This document shows positions 22,549 through 31,719 of a stretch of DNA of 36,631 nt, piece after piece (the first letter of the stretch is position 1; the number at the start of each line of letters is the position of its first letter). The position numbers were made by a program, and so were the translations under genes. The notes beneath the pieces are model-generated. The model saw only the letters and a list, made by a program, of their open reading frames with translations. It was not told where the DNA came from and did not search any database. The stretch comes from CAIUGU01 sp040080215 (GTDB taxonomy: Bacteria; Pseudomonadota; Gammaproteobacteria; Steroidobacterales; Steroidobacteraceae): assembly GCA_040080215.1 (NCBI GenBank), contig JBEBIT010000032.1:1-36631 (forward strand), given 5' to 3'.

Positions 22549-23934
22549 ATGAGCGCACAAGTCCGATTCGACGCCGAACTGATCAGTCGATATGACTGCA
22601 ACGGTCCGCGATATACGTCATACCCGACTGCGGTCCAGTTTCACGATGGCATCGGCGAGAAGGCCTACCGAGCGGCTGCGGCCGCCAGCAACGAGGCAGG
22701 CAATCCGCTTTCGCTGTACGTCCATGTACCCTTCTGTGCCAGTCCGTGCTTCTATTGCGGCTGTAACAAGATCATTACTCGCAGCCCGGAAAAGGCAGAG
22801 ACCTACCTCGGGTACCTCCACCGGGAAATCGGACTGCAGGCGGAGTTGTTCGATCGAGTTCGGCCCGTCGAGCAGCTGCACTTCGGCGGAGGCACGCCGA
22901 CGTTCCTGACGCCAATCCAGCTCGGCTCGGTGGTGGAAGCGCTCGGGAACCACTTCAGCCTGGACAACAGCCCGCGTCGCGAGTTCTCGATCGAAATCGA
23001 CCCCCGGACGGTTGCCTCGCCCTACCTGCACGATCTGGCTGCGATGGGGTTCAATCGCGTGAGCCTGGGGGTGCAAGATTGTGATCCGGATGTCCAACGG
23101 GCGGTAAACCGTATCCAGCCGATCGAGGAAACCCTGCGCGTGATCGACAGTGCGCGGCACGCGGGATTCGGTTCAATCAGCATCGACCTCATCTACGGCC
23201 TGCCATTGCAGACGCTGGAACGGTTTGACCGGACGCTGGCATCCGTCCTGGCTGCCCGTCCGGAACGACTGGCGGTGTACGGCTATGCCCACCTGCCGCA
23301 AGCATTCAAGGCACAGCGACAGATCAACGCCCAGGACTTGCCGTCGCCTTCGACCCGGCTGGCACTTCTCGAAATGACGATTGACAGGCTGACTGCGGCG
23401 GGCTACGTCTACATCGGCATGGACCACTTCGCGTTGCCGAGCGACGAACTGGTCCTTGCGCAGGCAGAGGGCAAGCTGCATCGAAATTTCCAGGGGTATT
23501 CGACTAGGGCCCATTGCGACATCATCGGCATGGGCGTGAGTTCGATCGGGAAGATTGCTCACCTGTACGCACAGAACCAGAAGACGCTGCGTGACTACTA
23601 CGCGGCGATGGCAGCGAACCGGTTGCCGGTGCTGCGCGGCGTCGCGCTAACACGTGACGACGAGATCCGGCGCGAGTTGATCCAGCAGATCATGTGCAAC
23701 GACGTCATCGATCTCGAGGCGCTTGGCAGCCGCTTCGCAATTGACACGAGTGACTACTTCGCCCCCGAGCTCGCGCGCCTCAAGCCGCTCGCTCGCGATG
23801 GTCTCATTGTCCTCGGGGAAAACCGCATCACCGTCACGGAAACAGGCCGATTGCTGCGCAGGAATGTCGCTATGGTTTTCGATGCCTACCTGGCGCGCGC
23901 GGCCACGATGCCTGCCTATTCTCGCGCCATATAG
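22549..23934 (+). CDS. hemN: Oxygen-independent coproporphyrinogen III oxidase HemN
   Basis: A 461-residue cytoplasmic radical SAM enzyme that oxidatively decarboxylates coproporphyrinogen III to protoporphyrinogen IX without oxygen, in heme synthesis. The iron-sulfur cluster motif is C63-x3-C67-x2-C70 with the HemN-specific extra Cys72 (CFYCGC). The N-terminal RYTSYPTAVQF, LHFGGGTPTFL, SIEIDPRT and the late FQGYSTRAHCDIIGMGVSSIG segments are diagnostic of true HemN rather than HemW. The ATG at 22549 starts a normal-length protein; the open frame upstream has no homology. No strong ribosome binding site is visible. Anaerobic control by an FNR/Anr-type factor is common for this gene, but I find no exact box here. 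Confidence 0.95.
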   Translation: MSAQVRFDAELISRYDCNGPRYTSYPTAVQFHDGIGEKAYRAAAAASNEAGNPLSLYVHVPFCASPCFYCGCNKIITRSPEKAETYLGYLHREIGLQAELFDRVRPVEQLHFGGGTPTFLTPIQLGSVVEALGNHFSLDNSPRREFSIEIDPRTVASPYLHDLAAMGFNRVSLGVQDCDPDVQRAVNRIQPIEETLRVIDSARHAGFGSISIDLIYGLPLQTLERFDRTLASVLAARPERLAVYGYAHLPQAFKAQRQINAQDLPSPSTRLALLEMTIDRLTAAGYVYIGMDHFALPSDELVLAQAEGKLHRNFQGYSTRAHCDIIGMGVSSIGKIAHLYAQNQKTLRDYYAAMAANRLPVLRGVALTRDDEIRRELIQQIMCNDVIDLEALGSRFAIDTSDYFAPELARLKPLARDGLIVLGENRITVTETGRLLRRNVAMVFDAYLARAATMPAYSRAI

Positions 23935-24007
23935 CCCTCCCCGCGTCTGGCTGCACGGAGGAACCTCTCCGGCCTCGCCGATGTCCGAAACGGCAGGACT
24001 TGCAGTT

Positions 24008-24034
24008 GGTGGATGAATCTACCCAGAATCCACC
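24008..24034. repeat. 7-bp inverted repeat between hemN and the cytochrome-like gene
   Basis: GGTGGAT (24008-24014) and ATCCACC (24028-24034) can form a hairpin with a 13-base loop. There is no T tract, so it is a weak terminator candidate or an operator for the downstream gene. Confidence 0.35.
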
Positions 24035-24073
24035 TCGCCTGCCTGTGGCTCCCTCTGATGCGGATATCTGACA

Positions 24074-25498
24074 ATGCCTGCTGACTCGTCGCTGCGAACT
24101 CGACTTCGGGGCTATGCCTTGTGGCTCTCGCTGGCCTTCTGTATTGCCACGGCCTGGGGCGCTGAGACGGGCGGAAGCACGCCTGCTGCCACACCAGCAG
24201 TGCGCACCCCCTCTTTCCTGCTGTCGCAACCCACTACCCTCACCTATGACACGGAATATCCTGCGCTCGGCTACAGCGGCGTCGCGACCGAGAACGCCGT
24301 GGCGCGGCTGCAGGCGCGCCTGGATCGCGGTGAGGTGAAACTCGCGTACAAGGAGGGCCGCGGCTATCTCGACTCGTTGCTTGGCCTGCTCGGCATTGAC
24401 GCGAGTTCGCAATCGCTCGTCTTTTCCAGGACCAGCTTCCAGGTTGCCGGCATCCGGGCCGCATCTCCCCGGGCCATCTACTTCAACGACGATACCTATG
24501 TCGCGTGGATTCCTGGCGGCGAGATGCTCGAGATGGGCACGATGGACACCCGTCTCGGCCCGGTGTTCTACACGCTCCCCAATCAGGTTACTGCCCCGCA
24601 GCGATTCGATCGTCCGATCCTCACGTGCATCAGTTGCCATGACAGCCTCACCCTGACGGGCGGCGGGGTCCCGCGCTTCATCCTCGGGTCAGGCTACGTC
24701 GGGATCAATGGCGAACAACTGACGCACGAAGGACGCATCCTCACTACCGACAGGACACCCCTGCGTAGCCGCTGGGGCGGGTGGTATGTCACAGGCACGC
24801 ACGGCGACCAGGTGCATCTCGGCAACATCCTAGTGCGCTCGGCGAACGAATTGGTCGACCTCGACAATCTGCGCCGCGGCAACCTCGAGAACCTTGACGC
24901 GCTCTTCGATACCAGACCCTACCTGAGCAACAAGAGCGACATCGTTGCGCTCCTGGTCTTCCAGCACCAGATGCACATGCAGAACCTGATCTCGCGCGTC
25001 AATTTCGAAGTCCGGGAAGCCCTCGCACGCGCCGGCAAGGCTGGGGACGGCTCAGACAAGGGGGCCGTCGAGTTGACCCCGGACGTGCAGATGCAGCTGC
25101 AGGAATACCTGGACGATCTGGTGAACGGAATGCTGTTCGTGAACGCCGCAGGCTACACGGGCAAGATCACGGGGAACTCGGGATTCGACAGGTGGTTCGA
25201 AGCGCGGGGTCCGCGTGACAAGCAGGGCCGCTCGCTCAGGAAACTGGATCTCACGACCCGCCTGTTCGCATACCCGCTCAGTTACGCCGTGTATTCGGAA
25301 GCTTTCGACGCCCTGCCCGCCTACGCAAAGAACTATGTCTATGGCAGATTCGCGTCCGTGCTCAGCGGGCAAGACGAGTCGGCCTCGTATGCCCATCTCG
25401 CTGCCGCGGACCGCAAGTCAGTGCAGGAGATACTCGTGGCGACCAAACCGGACTATGCGCAGTTTACCGCGCGCAGCCGCTCGCGGACGACGAAGTAG
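24074..25498 (+). CDS. Exported one-heme cytochrome c-like protein, function unknown
   Basis: A 474-residue protein with a signal peptide (about 1-29). One c-type heme site is present, C185-I-S-C188-H189 in LTCISCHDS, followed by GGGVPRFI. The region before it (YFNDDTYVAWIPGG, MLEMGTMDTRLGPVFYTL) and the later VFQHQMHMQNL, with Met residues that could be the second heme ligand, are conserved-looking but not of a family I can name. No peroxidase or known oxidase motif is evident. It should reside in the periplasm after heme attachment. It is on the same strand as hemN, 139 bases downstream; a link through heme supply is tempting but unproven. Confidence 0.75.
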   Translation: MPADSSLRTRLRGYALWLSLAFCIATAWGAETGGSTPAATPAVRTPSFLLSQPTTLTYDTEYPALGYSGVATENAVARLQARLDRGEVKLAYKEGRGYLDSLLGLLGIDASSQSLVFSRTSFQVAGIRAASPRAIYFNDDTYVAWIPGGEMLEMGTMDTRLGPVFYTLPNQVTAPQRFDRPILTCISCHDSLTLTGGGVPRFILGSGYVGINGEQLTHEGRILTTDRTPLRSRWGGWYVTGTHGDQVHLGNILVRSANELVDLDNLRRGNLENLDALFDTRPYLSNKSDIVALLVFQHQMHMQNLISRVNFEVREALARAGKAGDGSDKGAVELTPDVQMQLQEYLDDLVNGMLFVNAAGYTGKITGNSGFDRWFEARGPRDKQGRSLRKLDLTTRLFAYPLSYAVYSEAFDALPAYAKNYVYGRFASVLSGQDESASYAHLAAADRKSVQEILVATKPDYAQFTARSRSRTTK

Positions 25499-25551
25499 CC
25501 AGAGTCGGGTCCGGCATTCGATTCGAGGAGGCTTGGACCGGCTGAGTGGTG

Positions 25552-25568
25552 CGCGGGCAAGCCCCGCG
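25552..25568. terminator. GC hairpin between convergent genes
   Basis: CGCGGG (25552-25557) and CCCGCG (25563-25568) flank a five-base loop, between the cytochrome-like gene and the coiled-coil gene that converge here. There is little T after it, so it would be a weak bidirectional terminator. Confidence 0.35.
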
Positions 25569-25586
25569 TTATCAGCTGGGCTGGTG

Positions 25587-26366
25587 TCAGGCCGACTTGC
25601 GCGCCTTTATCTCGGGCTTGCCGGTTGGTTTGGCTTCCGGCTTCGCATCCGGGGATTCGATGCTCTCGATCAGCTTCGCATCGAGTTCCGGCAGTTCCGG
25701 CACCGTGGCGGGCTCGGTCACCAGCGGCTTCAACTGCTCGTGCAGTGTCACGGTCAAGGCGTGGAGATCCTTGTACTGCTTGACGAGCTTGGCGCTGTTC
25801 TCGGTCAGCCCCGAGAACTGCTTGTCCTGGACCTGCTTTTCCTTGCGCAGCGTCGCAAGCGCGGTTTCAACCTGGCGACGTGCGTCGGCCTCTTCCTGCT
25901 TCTGCTTCTTGAGGACGTTCATCTTCTTGAGAACGTTCTCTGGCGTATCTGCGAGGGCGGTGTTGATCGCCTTCAGGGACTTGTCCCTTTCGACAACGCG
26001 GTCCTTCAGCTTCTGGACTTCCTGGGCGACCGAGGCGCGCTCGATGGCCATCGACTTGGTGGTGTTCTCGAGCGTTGCACGCACGTCAGCCAGCGACGCT
26101 TCCGTGGTCGCGAGCGCCTGCACGCTGGCTGCCAGCTTCTGCTCCATCACGCCGAGCGAGAGTCTGGTCTTCTTTTCGGTTTCAACGACAGCTGCTTCAG
26201 CCTGGGCAATCTTTGCCGTCACGCCTTCAAGCGCCGCCTTCAGCTCCTCCTGTGTGCAATCAGGGTTGAGCTTCAGTGCTTCGGCCGCGCTGCGCATCAA
26301 AACCTGCTTGCTGATCGCAAGCTCTTTCCACACTTTCAGCTGGAGCTCAAGGTCCGCTTGTTCCAC
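25587..26366 (-). CDS. Coiled-coil protein of unknown function
   Basis: A 259-residue soluble protein. From about residue 45 to 200 it is a nearly continuous heptad-type coiled coil (ITAKIAQAEAAVVETEKK-like pattern; QKLKDRVVERDKSLKAI; VLKKQKQEEADARRQVETAL). The N-terminal 45 residues are helical with a single Cys, and the C-terminus is Pro/Lys/Glu-rich. No signal peptide or membrane segment. AAGGAG lies at good spacing before the ATG. It follows pbpG on the same strand after 263 bases. The function cannot be inferred. Confidence 0.7.
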   Translation of the reverse strand: MEQADLELQLKVWKELAISKQVLMRSAAEALKLNPDCTQEELKAALEGVTAKIAQAEAAVVETEKKTRLSLGVMEQKLAASVQALATTEASLADVRATLENTTKSMAIERASVAQEVQKLKDRVVERDKSLKAINTALADTPENVLKKMNVLKKQKQEEADARRQVETALATLRKEKQVQDKQFSGLTENSAKLVKQYKDLHALTVTLHEQLKPLVTEPATVPELPELDAKLIESIESPDAKPEAKPTGKPEIKARKSA

Positions 26367-26629
26367 ATTGTCTCCTTAAAGGTCGGGGGCGTTTTTCGGG
26401 CCGCGGATTGTAGTCCAAACCACCGAGCGGGGTCGACTTCCATGCGGAAGGGCGGAGCCGCAACTGGCCGGGAATCGGAGCGGTAGACACTATTCCGTTG
26501 AAATTCAGGCTTCTGGCGCCAGGACTGGCAGCCCATGAGCAGCGGAACCCGCCGGCATACCTCAAGGCCAGTAACGACTCACGGTGGAAACGCGCAGGAA
26601 AAGCGCAAAACCGCACCGTCGGTGCAGGC

Positions 26630-27514
26630 TCAAACCTTCAGGGACTCCATCCATTTCCTGATGCGTGCCGCATCCGCGACGCGTGTGTACTTGCCGAAGG
26701 AATTGAGCAGGACGATTACCACGGGCCTGCCCTTGATCGTGGCCTTCATCACGAGGCATCGACCCGCGAGGCGCGTATATCCGGTCTTCTGGACGGCAAT
26801 GTCCCAATCCGACTTCGCGACGAGCGTGTTGGTGTTGTGGAACTCGAGGATCTGGTTGCCGACGGGAACCGCGTAGCTCTTGTGAGTCGAGAAATCGCGG
26901 ATGACAGGATCGTGTGACGCGGCGATCACGAGCTTCGTGAGGTCCGAAGCGCTGGATACGTTCTGGCTGGACAAGCCGGTCGGATCGGCAAATCGCGTGC
27001 GACGCATCCCCAAGGCCGCTGCCTTCAGGTTCATTGCCTTGATGAAGGCCTCGAGTCCACCGGGATGATTTCGTGCCAGCGCATGCGCGGCGCGGTTCTC
27101 GGAGGACATCAGGGCGAGGTGCAGCAGGTCATCTCGCGTCAGGCTCGTGCCAATCTTGAGCCGTGAGGTCGAGCCGAGCTCCGTGTCGCGATCTTCAGCC
27201 GACACTTCGATCACTTCATCCATCGGCTGGTGGCTCTCGAGCACGACCAGCGCTGTCATCAGCTTGGTGATCGATGCCACCGGAAGCACGACATCCGGCC
27301 GCCTGGAATACAGCACCGACGAATCCGCTTCGTCCATGACGACGACCGAACTCGAGCGGAGGTCGAGCTGAGCGGATCGGAGTGCAGCCGATTTGGTGGC
27401 CGGGGCACGCTGCGGGGTGGGCTTCGACGCAGTCGCCGTAGCAACAAGGGGCTGGAATGCGATGACGGCCACGAGTGACACCCATCCCTGCAGCCAGCCC
27501 TTGCAAATCCCCAT
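26630..27514 (-). CDS. pbpG: D-alanyl-D-alanine endopeptidase, PbpG (PBP7) type
   Basis: A 294-residue periplasmic serine peptidase (family S11) that cuts peptide cross-links in peptidoglycan. A signal peptide (about 1-29) is followed by the three penicillin-binding motifs: SITK (81-84, nucleophile Ser81), SEN (138-140) and KTG (243-245). The absence of the long C-terminal domain and the ADPTGLSSQN segment point to the PbpG endopeptidase rather than the carboxypeptidases DacA/DacC. Length is close to E. coli PBP7. The start ATG at 27514 is preceded by a GGCGGGT stretch that is only a weak ribosome binding site. Confidence 0.9.
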   Translation of the reverse strand: MGICKGWLQGWVSLVAVIAFQPLVATATASKPTPQRAPATKSAALRSAQLDLRSSSVVVMDEADSSVLYSRRPDVVLPVASITKLMTALVVLESHQPMDEVIEVSAEDRDTELGSTSRLKIGTSLTRDDLLHLALMSSENRAAHALARNHPGGLEAFIKAMNLKAAALGMRRTRFADPTGLSSQNVSSASDLTKLVIAASHDPVIRDFSTHKSYAVPVGNQILEFHNTNTLVAKSDWDIAVQKTGYTRLAGRCLVMKATIKGRPVVIVLLNSFGKYTRVADAARIRKWMESLKV

Positions 27515-27836
27515 TAATTAACCCGCCATTCTTTTCAAAGACTTCTAGGGGGACATTCTAGCGGATTCTTATCCCCGTGCCACCGTGAATTGTGACGGGT
27601 TGCCCGCAACATCGACTTGTCGGCCGAGGTCTTGAGGTCGTTCGAGGCGGCAGCGGCCAACCAGAGCACCGGGCTCCCTCTCACTCACCTACGCCGATAA
27701 TGATCAGGCTGCAGCGTCACCACGCGTTTTGAGCGCTCCGCCTCTGCAATCGCACGCCCAGAGCATCGCTTGTCGCCTTGCTTACCTGCGGGCTACACTC
27801 GCGAACTTCCTGAAGCCCCTCATTTTCAAAGATTTG
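27515..27836. other. 322-bp divergent intergenic region
   Basis: The region between pbpG and the TonB-dependent receptor should hold both promoters. I see a candidate receptor promoter at 27770-27799. I see no Fur-like palindrome, terminator or small gene. Confidence 0.5.
27770..27799 (+). promoter_or_regulatory. Candidate sigma-70 promoter of the TonB-dependent receptor
   Basis: TTGTCG (27770-27775) and TACACT (27794-27799), each matching consensus at four of six positions, are separated by 18 bases. The implied start would give a leader of about 30 bases before the ATG at 27837. Confidence 0.3.
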
Positions 27837-29978
27837 ATGACCATGAAAACCAAGAAGCAGATCGGGAGCATTGCGTTGCTGGTTGCCGTCCAGGCCGTGC
27901 TCGGCGTTGCGGGCGCCGCCGACGATCTGCAGACCGTCGTGGTCACGGCTACCCGGATGCCGCAGTCGAGCTTTGATCTCCCGGTTTCCATCACCAGCGT
28001 AGGCAGCGACGTCCTTCAAGGCGGGCGCCAGGAAGTCAACCTGTCCGAGTCGCTGGCGCGCGTCCCCGGACTGGTTGCGCAGAATCGCCAGAACTACGCG
28101 CAGGACCTGCAGATCTCGATCCGCGGGTTTGGTGCCCGGTCTACGTTCGGCGTGCGAGGCGTCCGGCTCTATGCCGACGGCATTCCCGCAACGCTCCCGG
28201 ACGGCCAGGGGCAGGTCTCCCATTTCGACCTCGGGTCCGCAGGCAAGGTGGAAATCCTGCGGGGTCCTTTCTCATCGCTCTACGGCAATTCGTCCGGCGG
28301 TGTCATTGCGCTCTTCACCGAGGATGGCCAGCCCGGCACCCGGCTGTCGGCAACCGTCAGCGATGCCAGCTTCGATGCCCGTCGCTACGCACTGAAGGCC
28401 ACCGGCGAGTCCGGGCCCGTGAATTACGTCGCCGACATCTCCCGCTTCGAGACCGACGGGTATCGCGACCACAGTGCCGCTCGTCGTGATATTGCCAACG
28501 CCAAGGTCCGGTACGCATTCAATGCGGACTCGCAGCTGACCGTCGTTGCCAACGCCCAGGACCTCAAGGCCGATGACCCGCTTGGCTTGACGCTCGCCCA
28601 GCTCAACGCGGACCCCAATCAGGCCGGCACGAATGCCGAGGCCTTCAATGCCCGCAAGACGGTGAAGCAGCAGCAGATCGGACTCAACTATTCACTCAAC
28701 TGGACGAGTGCGGATTCCCTCGCGGCCACGGCGTACATCGGCCACCGGGCCACCGTGCAGTTCCAGGCAATTCCGACTGGCAACCAGGCTCCCGCGACCA
28801 GCGCAGGCGGCGTCATCGATCTCGATCGGGATTACTGGGGCAGCGACGTGCACTGGACGCACACGTTCGCGCTCGCGAGCGGCAAGGCGCAGCTGACGGC
28901 TGGCCTTACCTACGACAAGCTGAACGAAGATCGCAAGGGCTACCAGAACTACACTGGCACCAGCGCCGCCCCGACGGAGATTGGCGTACTCGGCCCACTC
29001 CGCCGCAGCGAGGCCAACGGCACCCATAGTTTTGACCAGTACGTGCAGGTGCAGTGGGAGCCGAACGAGCAGTGGCTGCTGCTTGCCGGCGCCCGGAACA
29101 GCAAGGTCAACTTCGATTCTCGCGATCTGTACATCGTTGCGGGCAACGGCGACGACAGTGGCTCGCGAAGCTACAGCGCCACGACCCCGGTTGCCGGCAT
29201 CACATGGCGCGCCAGCGACAACCTGAGTGTATATACCGCGTACGGTCAGGGTTTCGAGACGCCAACCTTCAACGAACTCGCCTACCGCTCCGTCAGCGGC
29301 ACGCAGACTGGCCTCAACCTGGATCTTGCTCCTGCGCGCAGTCGGCACTACGAGCTGGGCGTCAAGACAAGACTGCTGGAGCGGATTGCGTTGAACGCGG
29401 ATGTGTTCCGCAGTGACACGCGCAACGAGCTCTCGGTGCTTGCCAATACCGGTGGCCGCTCGGTGTTCCAGAACGTCGACAGTTCCCGCCGCGAAGGTAT
29501 CGAAGTCGAATTCCAGGGCAACTGGCCCGGCAATTTCGGCACCACGGTCGCGTATACCTGGCTGCGCGCGGAGTACCAGAATGCCTTCCGGACGTGCACG
29601 ACGGTCCCCTGTGTACTCAGCACCGTACCCGACGGCAACGCCATTCCGGGCATTCCGCCGACCTCGGCCTACGCCGAAGTATCGTGGAAGCACCCCGCGA
29701 CCGGCTTCTCGGCTGCCCTCGAGGGCCGGTATGTGGCAGGCATCTACACGGATGACCTGAACGGCTTGCGCACATCCAGCCAGACGGTTGCCAACCTGAG
29801 CCTCGGACTGCAACAGGAAACCTCGCAATGGCGCCTCGAGGAGTACCTGCGAGTCGACAACCTGGCTGACAGCGACTACGTGGGTTCAGTCATCGTCAAC
29901 GAGAGCAACCAGCGCTACTTCGAGCCTGCGCCCGGCCGGACATGGCTGCTGGGATTCAAGGCTTCCGCCAAGCTCTGA
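27837..29978 (+). CDS. TonB-dependent outer-membrane receptor, YncD/PqqU-like
   Basis: A 713-residue outer-membrane receptor. After a signal peptide (MKTKKQ to GVAGA) comes a TonB-box-like LQTVVVTATR, the plug domain with LSESLARVPGL, ISIRGFGARSTFGVRG, LYADGIPATLPDGQGQ and EILRGPFSSLYGNSSGGVI, and then a beta-barrel ending in the aromatic-poor FKASAKL strand. The plug sequence, particularly GIPATLPDGQGQ, closely resembles E. coli YncD, now known as the PQQ receptor PqqU. The substrate could therefore be pyrroloquinoline quinone, but related receptors carry siderophores. Two starts are possible, 27837 and 27843; neither has a strong ribosome binding site. It converges on the PAS kinase gene. 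Confidence 0.9.
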   Translation: MTMKTKKQIGSIALLVAVQAVLGVAGAADDLQTVVVTATRMPQSSFDLPVSITSVGSDVLQGGRQEVNLSESLARVPGLVAQNRQNYAQDLQISIRGFGARSTFGVRGVRLYADGIPATLPDGQGQVSHFDLGSAGKVEILRGPFSSLYGNSSGGVIALFTEDGQPGTRLSATVSDASFDARRYALKATGESGPVNYVADISRFETDGYRDHSAARRDIANAKVRYAFNADSQLTVVANAQDLKADDPLGLTLAQLNADPNQAGTNAEAFNARKTVKQQQIGLNYSLNWTSADSLAATAYIGHRATVQFQAIPTGNQAPATSAGGVIDLDRDYWGSDVHWTHTFALASGKAQLTAGLTYDKLNEDRKGYQNYTGTSAAPTEIGVLGPLRRSEANGTHSFDQYVQVQWEPNEQWLLLAGARNSKVNFDSRDLYIVAGNGDDSGSRSYSATTPVAGITWRASDNLSVYTAYGQGFETPTFNELAYRSVSGTQTGLNLDLAPARSRHYELGVKTRLLERIALNADVFRSDTRNELSVLANTGGRSVFQNVDSSRREGIEVEFQGNWPGNFGTTVAYTWLRAEYQNAFRTCTTVPCVLSTVPDGNAIPGIPPTSAYAEVSWKHPATGFSAALEGRYVAGIYTDDLNGLRTSSQTVANLSLGLQQETSQWRLEEYLRVDNLADSDYVGSVIVNESNQRYFEPAPGRTWLLGFKASAKL

Positions 29979-30083
29979 CGCTTGATTGGAACGGATTGTT
30001 CGCAGGCTGCCGGCACCGTCCTTGCAATAGAGGCGTGCTGGCCCTTGTCGAGTGATCTCCCGTAGTCCCCGGTCCCTTGTGCA

Positions 30084-31544
30084 TCAGGACACTCGCTCTG
30101 CCGCAGGCAGGGTGAAACGAAATACGGCCCCGTGTCCGATTGAACTCTCGCCGCGAATCGCCCCACCGTAGCGATGCACGATTCTGGCTACGGTAGCGAG
30201 GCCGAGCCCCAATCCCGGAAACTCCTGTGCGGAATGCAGTCGACGAAAGGGCTTGAAGAGCTTGTCGGCATAGCGCCCGTCGAGTCCGACGCCGTTGTCC
30301 CTGACTTCGTATTCCCATCCCCCGCCGACGGTAACGCGCCTGGACAATTCAACCCGCGGAGCCGATGCCCTGGCGGTGTATTTCCACGCGTTCTCCAGCA
30401 GATTGACCAGCAAGGTCCGCATCAGCCCCGGATCGGCGAACACGACCAGACCCGACTCGAAAGCCGTCTCGACCCTGTGCCCCCGATACTGTTGGCGAAG
30501 ATCGGCCGCGATCTCGTCGGCCATCACGCGGAGATCCACGGCCACCGCCTCGCCCTCCTGACCGGTCGCCCTCGAAAGCGCGAGCAGTCCATCGATGATG
30601 TCCGCCATCCTGCGGACTGCACCCTCAATTCGATCGAGGCGCTGGCCAAACGTGTCCCTGCGACCTTCGTCCAGCTCCATCTTCAACAGCCCCGCCATCC
30701 CTGAAATCGTGCCGAGCGGCGAGCGCAGATCATGCGATGCCGATGCAGCGAACATTTCCAGCTCTTCGTTGGCCAGGCCAAGTCGCTTGTTTGCGCGCAC
30801 GACGTCTGCAGTTCTGGCGCGAACCCGTCGCTCCAGATCCGCATTGAGCTCCGCAAGCGCAGTGCGCGCACGCTTGACGTCGCTCAGGTCGTGAACAACG
30901 GCCAACAGCAGATTGGAGCGGTCACGCCCGAGAACGGACAGGCTGACTTGCGCCGGGAACTCCTCGCCGGATCGCAGCCTCTTGTGCCACCAGCGGAAGG
31001 TCACCTGCCCTTTCCTTCGCGCCTCGTCTATGTGTTCCCGCGCGAGGAGCTCTGAGGATGCGCCATCAGGCTGGACCGGCGGAGAAACGTCCCAGGGAGT
31101 CAGGTCCTTGGGCGATTCGCCCTCGGGAAGCTCGAAGACGTCATACGTCTTCCGGTTCATCTCGATGAAGCTGTACCCGCTGATCAGGGAAATGCTGACG
31201 CCCGCATTGTCAAAGAGCGTGCGATATTCGGAGTCGCGCAGGTCAAGAGCATCGATCGAGCGCTTTAAATGAATGACCAACAGCAAGATCAGAAAAGTGG
31301 TGACCAGCACAATTCCGGCCGTGATCAGCGAGTGCGAGCTCGAACTTGCCACTATCCCGGTTTCACTCGGCGCCAGCGCTGCCTGACGCTCGCTGTAGAG
31401 GGACCACAACCCCAGGCCCCACACCGCAAGGACAGTCAGCGCCGCGTATGGCACCAGCGTCCGCACGAGATGTCGGAAACGGCGATCGCGATTGGGCGTA
31501 GTCACTTCGGGAGCAACGATTGTTCTTGTGGGACGTGAGGCCAC
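30084..31544 (-). CDS. PAS-domain sensor histidine kinase
   Basis: A 486-residue inner-membrane kinase: two membrane helices (about 33-50 and 73-93) around a short periplasmic loop, a PAS domain (about 105-225) starting DSEYRTLFDNAGVSISLI, a coiled coil, a HisKA H-box SASHDLRSPLGTI with His271, and the ATPase domain with NLLENAWKYT, DNGVGLD and GLGLGLATV. All motifs are intact. No response regulator is next to it, so its partner is elsewhere. The family type resembles phytochrome-like kinases that act on separate CheY-like regulators. The GTG at 31544 is the first start; the ribosome binding site is poor. Confidence 0.88.
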   Translation of the reverse strand: MASRPTRTIVAPEVTTPNRDRRFRHLVRTLVPYAALTVLAVWGLGLWSLYSERQAALAPSETGIVASSSSHSLITAGIVLVTTFLILLLVIHLKRSIDALDLRDSEYRTLFDNAGVSISLISGYSFIEMNRKTYDVFELPEGESPKDLTPWDVSPPVQPDGASSELLAREHIDEARRKGQVTFRWWHKRLRSGEEFPAQVSLSVLGRDRSNLLLAVVHDLSDVKRARTALAELNADLERRVRARTADVVRANKRLGLANEELEMFAASASHDLRSPLGTISGMAGLLKMELDEGRRDTFGQRLDRIEGAVRRMADIIDGLLALSRATGQEGEAVAVDLRVMADEIAADLRQQYRGHRVETAFESGLVVFADPGLMRTLLVNLLENAWKYTARASAPRVELSRRVTVGGGWEYEVRDNGVGLDGRYADKLFKPFRRLHSAQEFPGLGLGLATVARIVHRYGGAIRGESSIGHGAVFRFTLPAAERVS

Positions 31545-31719
31545 CTGGACGCAAACCCGGATCCAGTCGATGGCCGCGCAAACCGCAGGATGAGACGGCT
31601 TGAGTGCGCCCCTGACAGTCCCGATTCCGGGCCCGAGTCAATGCAATCACCATCGGGACATGCCGAACCTGAAGAGGGACAGCAGTCTCCAGGAACACAA
31701 GGACCACGCACAAGCGTCC

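Noticed and set aside
26513..26522. CTGGCGCCAG palindrome as an operator
   Set aside because: A lone GC-rich decamer in a GC-rich region without a nearby promoter match is expected by chance.
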